From NCBI GenBank assembly GCA_021521415.1, contig JAIQDT010002062.1, positions 186,001-250,000 on the forward strand: DNA of 64,000 bases. The letters run 5' to 3'. The position numbers were made by a program, and so were the translations under genes. This document shows positions 32,149 through 43,284 of the stretch, piece after piece (within the stretch, counting starts at the first letter, position 1; each line of letters begins with the position of its first letter). Source of the DNA: Bidens hawaiensis (Eukaryota > Streptophyta > Magnoliopsida > Asterales > Asteraceae). Under the pieces are notes generated by a model that was not told where the DNA came from, did no database searches, and saw only the letters and a list, made by a program, of their open reading frames with translations.

Positions 32149-32623
32149 GTTCGTTTTATCCATCTTATCTTTTTTCATCCTACAGTGTACTTTTGGTATA
32201 TGGTCTATTATCTTGTTTGACAAGATTTTTTTGTGCAGTATGTTCTTGCATTCTCATGTTGATGAGTTTTCTCTTGTAGCAAAAATTATGCTTAAAAAAG
32301 AAACTATTCTAGTTTATTTGTTTTTTTTTCTATATCACATCCACTCTTAGAACTATATTTCAATGTGCTTCGCATATGGTTTTCAATTCTTAGAGAAGCT
32401 TGTAAATTTTATTTTAATGTGTAAATGCCACATCATTTAATCCTTTCCCATCTGGATAATTATTGCTAAATCTTTAAGCTATGTGAAAATTGTTGTTCTT
32501 TTTAACCTTCTGAAATGTTAACATATTTAGTAATATCATAATTATGTTATTAATCGTATCTGTTAAAAATATATTTTTTAGATTTTAAAATTTTAGTCTA
32601 ATTTATTTGTAATTGTCTTGTAG

Positions 32624-33136
32624 TCTCACAAAGGTGCTGTGAATTTTCGTGACAAGTCATTTCCTTTCTATGACAAATTGTGTACCATATTCGGTAAGGA
32701 TAGAGCTACTGGTAGTAAAGCAGTTGACATTGGAGAAGAAGATGTTGTTCAAGAGACGCAAAAAAGCTCACCTGTTGATATTGAAGACTTTGATTTTGTT
32801 GATGAAGCCGTTCCAAATGTTGATAGATCTGAAGGACAAACAGGAAGTGTAACAAGCAAGCGCAAAAGAGGTAGAAGCACGGATGCAGATGAGATATATC
32901 GAGAGTCTTGCAAAGATATCAAGGAAGTTTTGCTTCGATTTGGGGAGATGGTGGGTGAACAACTTAGCAAAGAAGGTATGGAGGCTCGTGAAATCTATGA
33001 AAAGGTTAGTGATGAGTTGAAAGCTTTACTAGGTATCACTACGAAAAAACGGTTCAAAGCAGCTCATTTGATTGGTAAAGATGTGGATCTAGGACGTTCT
33101 TTTCTTGCCATTGACAATAGAAGAGAAAATTGAGAT
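32624..33136 (+). CDS. Last exon of a Myb/SANT-like (PIF/Harbinger-associated) protein
   Basis: Starts after the acceptor TGTCTTGTAG|TCTCAC and reads HKGAVNFRDKSFPFYDKL, CTIFGKDRATGSKAV, an acidic section (DIEDFDFVDEAVPNVD), a basic nuclear-signal-like SKRKRGRS, and a C-terminal helical part ending in NRREN and TGA. The FPFYDKLCTIFGKDRATG block is typical of plant Myb/SANT-like proteins that partner PIF/Harbinger transposases by binding transposon DNA. The N-terminal trihelix-type domain is absent, so the protein is truncated. The exon itself is open. It could be spliced to helicase exon 3 as a chimeric transcript; phase compatibility has not been tested. Confidence 0.75.
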
Positions 33137-34993
33137 GGTCGAGTTGTATACCGATGGTTCAATGGGATAGTTGTGTACGGTTGAAGTATGTTTTGTATGT
33201 GAATTGGTTTTAACTATGGTTGATGTTTTTTGCTTAAAAACTATGTTTTGTATGTGAATTGGTTTGATCAATGCATATTTTGGTTGGAATTTATGCATCT
33301 TTTTATATGTTTTTTATTTTTTAATAAATATTTGTTATGAAAAAAATACTTGTGCTAATGATAAATTTGATATAATTCTCTGTTTATTTTCTATGTACCA
33401 AACAAGAGAAATGATTCTCAGCTATATTTCTCTACTGAAATCTCTGTACTACCAAACAGAACAGTCAATTCTCATTCTCCAGACCAATTCCCTTTCTCTG
33501 CAATTCCATTTCTCTATTCCATTTCTCTACAATTCCATTCTCTGTACCAAACACCCCCCTAATTCTTTGTAAAAAAAATACCCTTTTGTGCATTTTTCGG
33601 TTGTTAAAACTCGATAAAAACACAAATGCACAAACTACACATAGACATATCCAAATGATCCCAATTTTTGTCAGTGATATTACCAAAACATTTCTGAGTC
33701 TCAAATAAAATTTCATAATTTTTGATAAAGTTTAACTATTTTTCCCAAATAAACGCTAATAAACGGTAATAAATTCGCCAAATATTCTCCGTTTATCAAA
33801 AATTACCAAATTTGTACAGGGACTCACTTATGTGATCCCTAATGTCCCTGGAAAGTTTCACAAAATAAAAACAAGCACGTCACAACCTAATACTAAACAA
33901 CCCCAAAACGAGTAATACGGTAATTACCTTGTCGGTTTTCGATATTTTTCGGTGGTTTTATCGACTCTCCAGGTCTTGGTTCACAAAGTCAGTATATCTA
34001 TATATCATATAACACAAAACTAATCATAAATCATCCATTTTCCAGCCTTGTTAATTAGGGTTTCGGTTAGGGTTTCAAATCAAGGTTTTAAACCGTAAAA
34101 ACGTTATATTAATGTTCTAATATATGTTTTTGGTCAAAAATCCATATGGTTATGAATTTTAAACATGTTTAACATCAAAAAATGATTTTAGGTGATTTTT
34201 AGGTTTTTGGATGGTTAAACATATTTAACACTAATCAAAACCTAATTTTCTATGTTTAAATCATGTTAATCAATTGAAATTTTATGAAAATAAGATGTCA
34301 CCTTTAGGGTTTGACAGAGAAACTGAAGAACACAGGTTCTAGTGAGTTGGTTTGACAATTTTTGTGCAAAAATATCAAGTTAGAAGTTTATGTAACAAGC
34401 TAGAACAAAAAAAATGGTCTCACCCCCTATTGCGGCCGGAACTAAGAGGGGGCCCATTGGGCCTCCTTTTAGCCCATTGATGCCTCGGTTTTCATGTCAC
34501 GTGAAAATACCGGTCCAAAATTTAGTCAGGGTTCGGTTTTTTGCGAGAAAACTAGTTCGGATGCGAAAAACAGCGCGAAAACGAGTGTTTTTCAGCCCAT
34601 TTTTGTAAAATAAGAAAAACGTATTGACTCGTTGTAAAAATCCAAAATATTTTCACGATTTTCTTAAAACATCTTATATAAGTGTTCCATAAGTCTTTTT
34701 CGGATTGACAGATGCTACAATGCTCGTTTTGATGTTAACGATTGCGTTTAAAGTCATAGTGTATTGTTAAACGAAACCTTTTTCGTTTAAATGATTTTAA
34801 ACGTACTGGGGCCTAATTATCAATATGTTAGCCACAATAATATATACACAACTCATATATGACCCCTCAATGTATATACGGATCATAATAAGTATCGGTC
34901 GGTTACTCGTTTAATACGAATTAACCGATTTATCGTTTACTCTCTACATAAGGAATAAGGTATACCTCGTTTTGTCACGATTGTCACAATACG

Positions 34994-35771
34994 TTTCTTC
35001 ATGAAGAAGAAATGTAGTGTTTTATTAATAAATGTTTTGGACTAAAGGTCCAAGTATAAAGAAATAATTATCAAGGTAATGATTATGCAAATTGACTAAA
35101 GGTCTAAAGCTAGATCGTTGATCTAGTATTTATACTTGGTTATTCTCGTACTATAGGTCCGAGGTAACTTCAAAAAAAAATCAGTGAAAGCGCTGATCAA
35201 AACAAAGGTGAATATGCTCATATTTTTAAAACTCTGTAATCGAGTCAATTGGGCTAGTTATACTTGTGTTTGGATTCTTACATATGTGGGCAGAGGGTAG
35301 GCATACCCCACCACGTGTGGTACTTGGTCCCCGTCTCATTGAGCCAGCTTATAGGGCTGTGAGGGATGGACTAGTGTGATATAATTGGTACTCCGGTCTA
35401 GAGGGCTGCTGATTGTTTCGAGTATGAACTAAAGATTTTTCATAAATGTTTTAGCGTTAGCATGTTCACCAGCATGTGTTGCTGACGTATTTTATAAACT
35501 GTTTTACAGGTAACCAAGATTAGACGTTTGGAGTTGGAGTCTAGCGTTAGACGATCTGATGGCTCATGAAGTTTTAATATTATAATATTTTAAATTATGG
35601 TTTATAACTTCAACTCTTTTGTTACAAACTAACGGGTGTTTAATTCCCGTCTTTTGGAATATATTAATATCTTAACCATAACTTCTGATTTATAACCTTG
35701 AACTCTGATATATTTACAAAATAGGTACCAACTTTTGGTCACACACCTAGGCCATAGGTCGGAGTATGACA
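34994..35771 (+). repeat. E2 5' LTR, second part
   Basis: Continues the E2 LTR after the E3 insertion, ending GGTCGGAGTATGACA at 35771, directly before the PBS. It includes TTTTACAG|GTAACC near 35510, a possible splice donor. The matching part of the 3' LTR is deleted, so this assignment rests on the PBS position and on the E3 target duplication. Confidence 0.65.
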
Positions 35772-35774
35772 GGT

Positions 35775-35787
35775 TGGTATCAGAGCC
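35775..35787 (+). promoter_or_regulatory. Primer binding site of E2 (tRNA-Met type)
   Basis: TGGTATCAGAGCC, three bases after the LTR end. Confidence 0.95.
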
Positions 35788-35928
35788 ATCGATCTTAGCG
35801 AATTAGGTATTTAATTGTACCTAAGCTTTGATCAAGAGATAAATTTCAATATTCTATTATATTATACAGGGATAAGATAAGTTGGTATTCTCTCCTATCC
35901 CTCATCATTCTAAATATTCCAAACATAG

Positions 35929-37021
35929 ATGTCACTGAAGAAAGTGATGGATAGATATATGCGCGACGCAAGAAGAGTTGGCCTCCCCGAGCCAATGCTC
36001 CTGGAGGACAACTAGAATGAAGATTATTATGAAGATTTATTTAGTCAAGATCGTCCAATCATACCCGTAGTTCCATATGGAAGTCAACCCATCCATTTCC
36101 CCAGCATGGAGCAAATGCCAATTCACATGCCAAGTGATCCACCAACTCCCGAGTATCATCCATCTGTTATTCCAGACTATCACCCTAAGCCTATCAAATC
36201 AGAATCCAAGCAAGACACATCCAGTTGGATGCAGTGTCATTCCGATCAACTAAGATGGCGTTTTGGAACTCCAACTTATAACCCATCAGATTCCAACAAT
36301 GATACTTTAGCAGGTCCATCAAGGAGACCTAAGATGAGGGTGATGCAACCTCAAGAAAAGATAAAAATACAAGTGGATCTGAACAAAGATGATGAAGAGA
36401 TGTGGATAGAGAAAGAATCAGAAGAAGATCTGGAGGAGGAAGAGGAAGAGGAAGATCCCGAAGAAGAAATTTTGGAAGAAATAAGTACAGAGGAAGAAAA
36501 ACCTGGTATTAAGGATAATCCGAAGTGTGATTTTCCACCAAATATTGGTTGCCAACACCCCATGCTTCCCATGACCTCTTACAATACCTTTCAAGAACCA
36601 CCAATTCATATGCCTTATGGATATATTTCTCAAGACCCTTATGTTCAAATTGTCCCTCAAAGTTTTCCACCATACCTAGAATGCTTCCTACCATCTCGGA
36701 ACAAGCCAATGAAAAAAGGAACAAGAAGCATTTGTTGAAGCTTTTTACAACTCACCATTTGAAGCAAGTCCCCCACCACCATACCTGAAGAAATACTATG
36801 ATATTGTTATGAAGGTATACTGTGATCCACCACCACAATATGGATACCAATATGTTATGCCATAGTCACAAGAGGAACATCTTGGTTGGGACTTGCATTA
36901 AATCGATGACTTAAGAAAGAAGATTGCTACTGAGGGTGGCAAGAAAAAGAAAGTTGGAAGTAAATTACTACATAAATGTAGTAGAATGCAGAAGTTGATC
37001 AAATATTATATGAGAGATTAG
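35929..37021 (+). pseudogene. Extra ORF between PBS and gag in E2 (acidic, Pro-rich protein, unrecognised)
   Basis: Starts MSLKKVMDRYMRDARRVGLP. It reads a Pro/His-rich section (PIHMPSDPPTPEYHPS), a highly acidic stretch of about 30 residues near 36415-36500, a second Pro-rich section (PPYLKKYYDIV) and a basic end (GGKKKKVGSK) terminating RMQKLIKYYMRD. TAG at 36013-36015, a frameshift near 36720, TAG near 36864 and TAA near 36899 break it. Each of these stops could come from CAG or CAA. I do not recognise the family. Its position upstream of gag is unusual for chromovirus-type gypsy elements. It may be an N-terminal extension or a separate protein. Confidence 0.55.
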
Positions 37022-37187
37022 GAATCCTGCACGTTTGTGTTTGAATCGTTTGTTTCTGTGTCAGTCTTTGTAATATACTCTATCATTAGGATTCGTAGTT
37101 ATAATCGTTTATATGATATTCTAATTTGTGTTTGTAAGATATTCCATCCACCAATATATAAATAAAAATTCTTTACTTCTAAATTCA

Positions 37188-38400
37188 TTCTTTATAATTT
37201 CAGATGTCGAAACAAAATAATCCTTCACAAAATCAAGAAGCTTCTAACGTAAGAAGAAATCGAGTTAGAAATGAACCTGCTCAAGAGATTCCTGAGAATC
37301 TAATAATAAAAATGCAAGAAATGATAACACAAGCTATGAATCCATTGATTCAAGCTATGGAAGATGATTCAGTTTGCAAAAGTGAAACTCAACAATCCCA
37401 CAAGACCATACAATCCAATAAAACCATTAAAACCAAAACACATCCGAACCCTGCCCACTAAGATGAAGAAAGTGACCAAGGATCGAATCTTGGTGATAAC
37501 TTTAATCTAAATTTAAGAAAACTCTTAGGATTGAAGGTTGTCTTTTTAAAGATTTCAAGACTTACGGTACGAAAGAATTTTATGGCGACAAGGGCGCCAT
37601 TGCTGCTTTAAGATGATTAGAAGAGAAATAATCGATCGTGGTAATCAGCAAGTGTACAGAAAAGGAAAAGATTCAGTATACTTCCCAAATGTTTAAAGGT
37701 GGAGCGTTAGAGTGGTGGAACACGCTAATCATGTCTAAAGGAAGAGAGCCCATGTATCAATTGACGTGGGAAGAATTTAAAGAATTGGTTATGCAAAAAT
37801 TTTGTTCAATGCACGAAACGAAGTTAATCCAAACCAAGTTCCTAAGCCACAAGGTGGTCGGGACTAATCTGAAGGACTACAATAAAAAGTTCCAATAGTA
37901 TTATAGGTTGGTGCCTCAATTAGTTACTCCCGAGTTAAGCAAGGTGACCCGTTACATCTGGGGGTTATCATGAAAAATACGAGACATGGTGAGGTCTCAT
38001 TTACCACAAACTGCTGATTCCGCTATGGAATTGGCCGGTTACCTGATGAATGGTTTGATTCGGTACAAGGAGGAAGACAAGAAAGGAGATGGTGAAGGAA
38101 GGATACCCGCTTCAAAGATAAACAAGTGGAGAGGAAGAAGGGAGGATTTACTCCAACAATTCCTTTGCGTAAGACTTGCAAGAGACTCCATTTAGGGCGA
38201 TGCAGATATGAAGCTTTTACTTCAACAATAAAAGTTTGTGACTCATGTAAACGACCAGGCCATTTAGCGGCAAATTGTTGGAAGAAAAATATGACTTGCT
38301 TTAGTTGCAAGGAAATGGGGCAGCTCAGTTTCGATTGCCCTAAAAAGAATACTTTTGTTGGAGGAATAGGAGGAGGTGCTAGAGGAAGCGACACCAAGAA
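37188..38400 (+). pseudogene. gag: E2 gag
   Basis: ATG at 37204 follows TTTATAATTTCAG, an acceptor-like sequence. The N-terminus is MSKQNNPSQNQEASNVRRN. The capsid core is spread over frames: FKDFKTYGTKEFYGDKG near 37550, TEKEKIQYTSQMFKGGALEW then WNTLIMSKGREP (37655-37750), YQLTWEEFKELVMQKFCSM. Two zinc knuckles follow: CDSCKRPGHLAANC (near 38240) intact, and CFSCKEMGQLSFDC (near 38300) with His replaced by Gln. Stops near 37461, 37614, 37896 and 37971 sit where the family has Trp or Gln at several places. Confidence 0.85.
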
Positions 38401-39640
38401 TGATGGAAACAAAGGAAATGCTCGAGTCTTTGTACTAGACACCAAGAAGGCTGCAGACATACCAGACACCATCACCGGTACATTCTTAGTTAATAACGTT
38501 TATGCTAGAGTTTTATTTGATTCAGGTGGAAATCAAAGTTTTATAGAGCCTTGAAAAAAGTAACTACTAAGAATCGATATCTGCAATGTAGAATTGAAGA
38601 CCTATTTGATCAATTGCAAGGAGCGAGCTACTTTTCTAAAATAGACTTACGTTTGGGGTATCATCAATTGACAGTTCAAGAAGAAGACATTCCGAAAATG
38701 ACATTTCACACAAGGTATGGACATTATGAGTTCACCATACTGCAATTTGGACTCACCAATGCCCCAGCCGCTTTCATGGACATGATGAACATAATTTTCA
38801 AACCATATTTAGATAAATTTGTAATCGTATTCATTGACGATATACTCATTTATTCTAATTCGGAAGAAGATCATAAAGTGCATCTTAGGATCCTACTTGA
38901 AATACTTAGGAACGAGAAATTGTACGCTAAGTTTTCAAAGTGCGAATTCTGGCTTCATGAAGTACAATTTCTTGGTCATGTGGTTAACGCCAAATGAATT
39001 CAAGTGGACCTTGCTAAGATTGAAGCAATAGCGAAATGAGAAATTCCAAAATCGCCAACTAAAATTCAAAGTTTCTTAGGTTTGCGGGATACTATAGAAG
39101 ATTCATTGAGAATTTATCACGAATAGCCGTTCCTTTAACTTCATTAACTTGAAATAATGTCAAGTACGAATGGGGAACTAAACAACAAGAAGCATTTGAC
39201 TTACTTAAACAAAAGCTAACCAACGCACCTATACTGGCCTTGCCAGAAGGTACGGAAGATTTCGTTGTATTTAGTGACGCATCCCATTTAGGTTTAGGAT
39301 GTGTACTAATGCAAAGAAATAAAGTAATAGCTTATGCTTCTCGTCAATTAAAAGTACACGAAAAGAATTTTACAACTCACGATCTAGAATTATGTGCCAT
39401 AATTTTCGCCTTACACTATGGAGGCACTATCTCTATGGAGTTAGATTTATCGTGTACACTGATCATAAGAGTTTAAAACATATATTTGATCAGAAAGAGC
39501 TTAACAAGCATCAAAGAAGATGGATGGAAACCTTAAATGATTATCATTGTGAAATCATCTATCATGAAGGTAAAGCCAATGTGGTGGCTGATGCGTTAAG
39601 CCGAAAGGAACATGAGAAACCCAAAAGGATTCAAGCTTTA
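38401..39640 (+). pseudogene. pol: E2 protease, reverse transcriptase and RNase H with internal deletion
   Basis: The protease motif [14 protein letters not shown] ends at a TGA at 38552-38554. RT text ([20 protein letters not shown]) begins immediately after, so the segment normally between them, including the RT N-terminus, is missing. RT continues with [32 protein letters not shown], and catalytic FIDD at 38830-38841. RNase H reads [19 protein letters not shown], a frameshift near 39420, then [17 protein letters not shown] and [16 protein letters not shown]. Stops lie near 38995, 39037 and 39150. Confidence 0.9.
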
Positions 39641-40993
39641 CGATTAGAACTTCAAATATATCTAATCGAGCAAATTAAGAAAGCTCAAGAGCAAGCCATT
39701 GAGGAAAACAACATCTCCAAAGAAAAGCGTAATATTACAATCGACTCTCTAGTCAAGGGAGATGATGGTATACTCAGACTTAGAAATAAAATCTGGGTAT
39801 CAATAATCGGAGAGCTACGTGAAAAGATAATGAATGAAGCTCATAATTCGAAATACATGATACACCCCGATTGTGATAAAATGTATCAAAATCTTAAACC
39901 CAACTACTAGTGGAATGGAATGAAGAAAGATATTGCTTTGCATGTAGCCAAGTAATGCTATCTGGGTTATCATTGATAGGTTAACAAAATCCACTCATTT
40001 CTTACCTATCAGCGAGTCTTACTATATGAATAGATTGTCACGAATATACGTAAACAACATCGTATCATTACATGGTGTGCCATTATATATCATATATGAT
40101 TGAAATAGTAGATTTACATCTCATTTTTGGTATATTTTCCAAAAAGCGTTAGGAACTCAATTAAATCTTAGCAATGCTTATTATCCTCAAACTGATGGCA
40201 GAGTGAAATAACAATCTAAACGCTTGAAGATATGCTTCGAGCTTGTGTGATCGACTTAGGAGGAATTTGGGGTGATCATCTTCCCCTAAGGAAATTCTCT
40301 TATAACAATAGTTATCACACAAGTATACAAACCGCGTCATTCGAAGCTTTGTACGGAGGAAAATGTCAAACGCCGGTATGTTGGTCTGAAATTGGAAATA
40401 ACCAAATTTCTGGACCCGAAATAGTCCAAGAAACCACGGATAAAGTGTTTCAAATCCGTGAGCAACTTAAGACGGCTATAGATCGCCAAAAGATTTATGC
40501 TCATGTTCATCGTAATCCGTTGGAATTTCAAGTAGGCGATAAAGTGTTATTGAAAGTATCACCTTGGAAAGGTGTTGTTCGATTAGGAAATAAAGGAAAA
40601 CTAAGTCCACGTTTTGTTGGACCCTTCCAAGTTTGTGAGCAAATTGGCACTGTATCTTATGGCTTACGTTTGCCCGAAGAAATTAAAGGAATATATGACG
40701 TGTTCCATGTTTCCAACCTACGTAAGTGTCTGGCTGACGAAACTTTAGCTATGCCTTTAAAATATGTTGAAATCAACGAGAATCTAAAATTTGTAGAACG
40801 ACCTCTACAAGTTGAAGATTTTAAAGTTAAGAATTTTAAAAAGGCCAAAACTGAAGTTAGTCAAAATAAGATGGAATTCTTGAATTGGACCAAAATTAAC
40901 TTGGGAATTGGAATCGGAGATGAGAAAGAAATACCCGCACCTATTTTAACGAATCTCAAGGATGAGATTCATTCCAAGGTGGGGAGGATGTAA
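39641..40993 (+). pseudogene. pol: E2 integrase with deleted zinc finger/core segment
   Basis: The zinc-finger part ends at [18 protein letters not shown] (39910). A deletion near 39950 removes the CX2C and first catalytic Asp region, so it resumes at VIIDRLTKSTHFLPIS. HGVPLYIIYD, FTSHFWYIFQKALG and YYPQTDGRVK (Glu site altered) follow with three stops. The open C-terminal frame from 40232 reads DMLRACVIDLGG, YNNSYHTSIQTASFEALYG, DRQKIYAHVHRNPLEFQVGD and PRFVGPFQV. It ends DEIHSKVGRM with TAA overlapping the LTR start. The chromodomain-like tail after VEDFKVKNFKK appears frameshifted. Confidence 0.9.
40975..40988 (+). promoter_or_regulatory. Polypurine tract of E2
   Basis: AAGGTGGGGAGGA ends exactly at the TG of the 3' LTR and also encodes the last residues of integrase. 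Confidence 0.9.
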
Positions 40994-42227
40994 CATCTTG
41001 AAGAATTACCATATATAATTTTGGGTTAACATGTCAAGTTTGAAAATGATAGAACCCAAAAATAATTTAATAATAAATATGGTAAAGAAATAATATATAT
41101 AGATTATATTAGGTTTGAAGAATTCATATTAAAGAAATGGAGGAAATGATTCCATCCCACATGGAAAGGAGGAAGAAAAAAAAATTTCTTTCCATGGGTA
41201 TAAATAAGGAAAATAAATTCCATCCCGCATGGAAAGTGGGATAGATTTGGAAGCTCTTTATAGTAGATGGAGTTTCCATAATAATATTCTTTAATGCTTA
41301 TCATGCACCAAGTGGTCCGAGCGGATGGCGCAAAGCACCCGACGCGCACGGGCACGGGCTCGGCGACACGAGGACGAGGACGATGGCGATGGCGACGATG
41401 AAGGGCATTGGGCACAATGTGGCGCTTTGATGGCGCACTTCGCATGCTGGCATCGCCTCGAGCCGCCTTATTATTTTTGAAAAATAATATATGAAAAATA
41501 ATTATTTTTTGAAGCGAGATCAAGAAGTGACAAGATATGAAAGTTAAAGGACTAAAATGAAAATTCGGAAATTCAAGACCCATCGCGATATGCGATGGAA
41601 TCAAAAGATGTTGCGATACGCGACGGGTACATAACATTGCCCTAGGATGGGCGGTTTCGCGATACGCGAACGCCCAATCTTTTTGGTCATCGCGATACGC
41701 GATAACTAGGCGAAGTAATCGTGACACGTGTCCAGCCACGTGACGCCACGTGGCAACACGTGGCAGGTCTACTAGGTGACCAATAAGGCCTAGTGGGTGG
41801 CCTCGCGATACGCGATAGCCAAACCAAAAGTTCCATCGCGATACGAGATGGAATATTATATTCGGTGGCGGTTAAGTGCTCCATCGTGATGCGCGATGGA
41901 TCCCTTTTTAACCCACTGTGTATCGCGATGGGTCATGATTTCGACTTTGTTAATAGGGGTGTCTGGCTCTGCCTTGTGCATCCCAAATCAAATTCATAAC
42001 TCACTTTCTCAATAATCGTGCCTCGATATCGATGTTCCAACGATTCGTTTCTCAAAGTACGTGCAAGTGTTGAAGCCTTGTTTGTTTATATTCTCAATTA
42101 ACCGCCGATAAGTAGAAGTGATGCCAGTGTCAAGCTTAGGCATTTCCTATATCTAGCTATACAAGGTAGGGGTACTGCTCGATTATTTTATAATATATGG
42201 CTTAGTCCCTAGTTGGGGTATAGTCCA
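40989..42227 (+). repeat. E2 3' LTR, truncated
   Basis: Starts TGTAACATCTTGAAG and follows the 5' LTR through the CGCGATACGCGATGG words (41585-41935) and TACAAGGTAGGGGTACTGC. It breaks off at TATAGTCCAG, where the 5' LTR continues TATAGTCTATACC. The TATA box is mutated. Confidence 0.85.
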
Positions 42228-42546
42228 GAGGCGGATTCAACGCCTAAAGAGGGTGGGCACATGCCCACCGTCCAAACCATATTCTTAGTGTAATTAATAG
42301 CCCTATCTTCATGTTTAAGCTCAAATGCCCACCCTCCAAAGAAAAGAAATGATGTAGAAAGCATTGGGAACTTTTTTAGTGAACCAAATTTGACGTTAAT
42401 GGTGGAATTGCAGGTAAAAACATTTTAGGAAGAAGAAGAAGAAACAAAATAAATTATATTATATTTTAATGTTAAATAAACATAATAGGTACTATACCTA
42501 TAGCTCACTTTTCTGACAACATAAGAAAAGTGGTTGTTGAAGACTA
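42228..42546. other. Unassigned insert between E2 and LTR A2
   Basis: Begins AGAGGCGGATTCAACGCC, then GGTGGGCACATGCCCACC (an 8-bp dyad around CA). The opening resembles hAT-type transposon ends but I see no matching right end. The rest is AT-rich with no frame. It probably marks a deletion that removed the E2 right end and the middle of LTR A2. Confidence 0.4.
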
Positions 42547-42880
42547 CATATAGTATATTAGATCTTTATTCATATGTATGTTATTTGATTAACTAGAACT
42601 CACTCAACGTAGATGAATTTTAGTATTCACGCAGGTAAATAGATTAAAGCAGCTGGCTTGAGGGAGATACATGGCATGATCTGAAGAGGCTGGCATCTAA
42701 AGAAGAATTGTCATGATGTTTTAATATTATGTTATGTTTAAAGACATGATTTGAATGATTTGTATTAAATGGTTGACTTTTATTATTCCGCGAAAAGTTT
42801 TTAATTTAACTATGATATTTAGAACTGTGTTTGTAAGTAAATCAAACGCTAAAGTAGGGCACCGGGATCGGGGCCTTACA
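42547..42880 (+). mobile_element. LTR A2, 3' part
   Basis: TTAACTAGAACTCACTCAAC, the CACGCAG|GTAAAT donor block and the end GGATCGGGGCCTTACA match the 3' third of LTR A3. The middle, with the A-motifs and slot 2, is missing. Confidence 0.85.
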
Positions 42881-42883
42881 AGT

Positions 42884-42895
42884 TGGTATCAGAGC
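42884..42895 (+). promoter_or_regulatory. Primer binding site of the A2 gypsy (tRNA-Met type)
   Basis: TGGTATCAGAGC, three bases after the LTR end. The leader 42896-43284 that follows has no recognisable feature. Confidence 0.95.
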
Positions 42896-43284
42896 ACAAG
42901 TTCGAGAGAATTAAGCATCCTACATGCTTAGACTCGAAGAGAGAATGGGACTTAGTAAGAAAAGAAGGAAGATGTCTGTTCAAGAAAGCCATGTGTCACT
43001 CAAGCAAGCTAAGTAAAGGTAAAATGTAGGATTAAATTCATGTGTAATGTGTAAGGAAGTCAGTTTAGTTGCTCGGGATAGGAGTGTATGATTATATGAA
43101 CTGTTTGACTGTCTAACTGTTTAGAAGTAGAACTAGCACAAATAGAAAAGGGAAGTATGTAGGTCACAGAAAGTAACGTGATCAGCTAATCACAGCTGGT
43201 CACTTTTATTACCTGTTAGTCTTACTATCCTTGTATTAAATAGTTCCTTGAGTTATGACGTTTGTGTTTCCTTATTGAATAGGA

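Larger units (their letters stand above)
28686..33558 (+). mobile_element. PIF/Harbinger-like DNA transposon carrying captured helicase exons
   Basis: Terminal inverted repeats GGGGGTGTTTGGTA (28686) and TACCAAACACCCCC (ending 33558) with 3-bp target duplication CTA. Subterminal regions on both sides are rich in GAGAAATGGA / TCCATTTCTC words. Inside, from left to right: an A-family solo LTR (28888-30984), three exons of a FANCJ-type helicase, and the last exon of a Myb/SANT-like protein of the kind encoded by PIF/Harbinger elements. No DDE transposase is present. Without the solo LTR it is about 2.8 kb. It would need a transposase in trans. Confidence 0.8.
27107..34988 (-). mobile_element. 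E3: solo LTR of a gypsy element, minus orientation, split by a Harbinger-like transposon
   Basis: Plus-strand ends are TGTCACACCCCG at 27107 and GATTGTCACA at 34988. They are flanked by a perfect target duplication ATACG (27102-27106 and 34989-34993). Read on the minus strand it starts TGTGACAATCGTGACAAA and ends CGGGGTGTGACA, the usual termini of Tekay-type LTRs. Without the transposon at 28686-33558 it is about 3.0 kb. No internal region adjoins it. A (TGTA)n tract is at 27441-27488. Otherwise the sequence is AT-rich and non-coding. Confidence 0.8.
25807..42227 (+). mobile_element. E2: Tekay-like Ty3-gypsy retrotransposon, decayed, host of nested insertions
   Basis: The 5' LTR is 25807-27106 plus 34994-35771, followed by PBS 35775-35787, an extra upstream ORF, gag, protease, RT/RNase H, integrase, polypurine tract (40975-40988) and a 3' LTR from 40989 truncated at 42227. 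Both LTRs start TGTAACATCTTGA. It inserted in LTR A2 after GGCTGT; GCTGT (25802-25806) would be the target duplication, but the right end is deleted so this cannot be confirmed. FIDD-type RT, DSGG protease and the HSKVGRM terminus next to a G-rich tract fit a chromovirus-like gypsy. Deletions and many stops make it inactive. Confidence 0.85.

Noticed and set aside
34076..34100. Telomere-like AGGGTTT words
   Set aside because: Only two or three isolated copies within E3; not an array.
27107..35771. A single 8.7-kb LTR from TGTCACACC to GTATGACA followed by a PBS
   Set aside because: ATACG flanks 27107 and 34988 exactly, showing a shorter solo LTR on the minus strand inside the E2 LTR. No matching duplication exists at 35772.
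42228..42320. A complete hAT transposon starting AGAGGCGGATTC
   Set aside because: No matching right end or 8-bp duplication was found, so only an unassigned fragment is reported.
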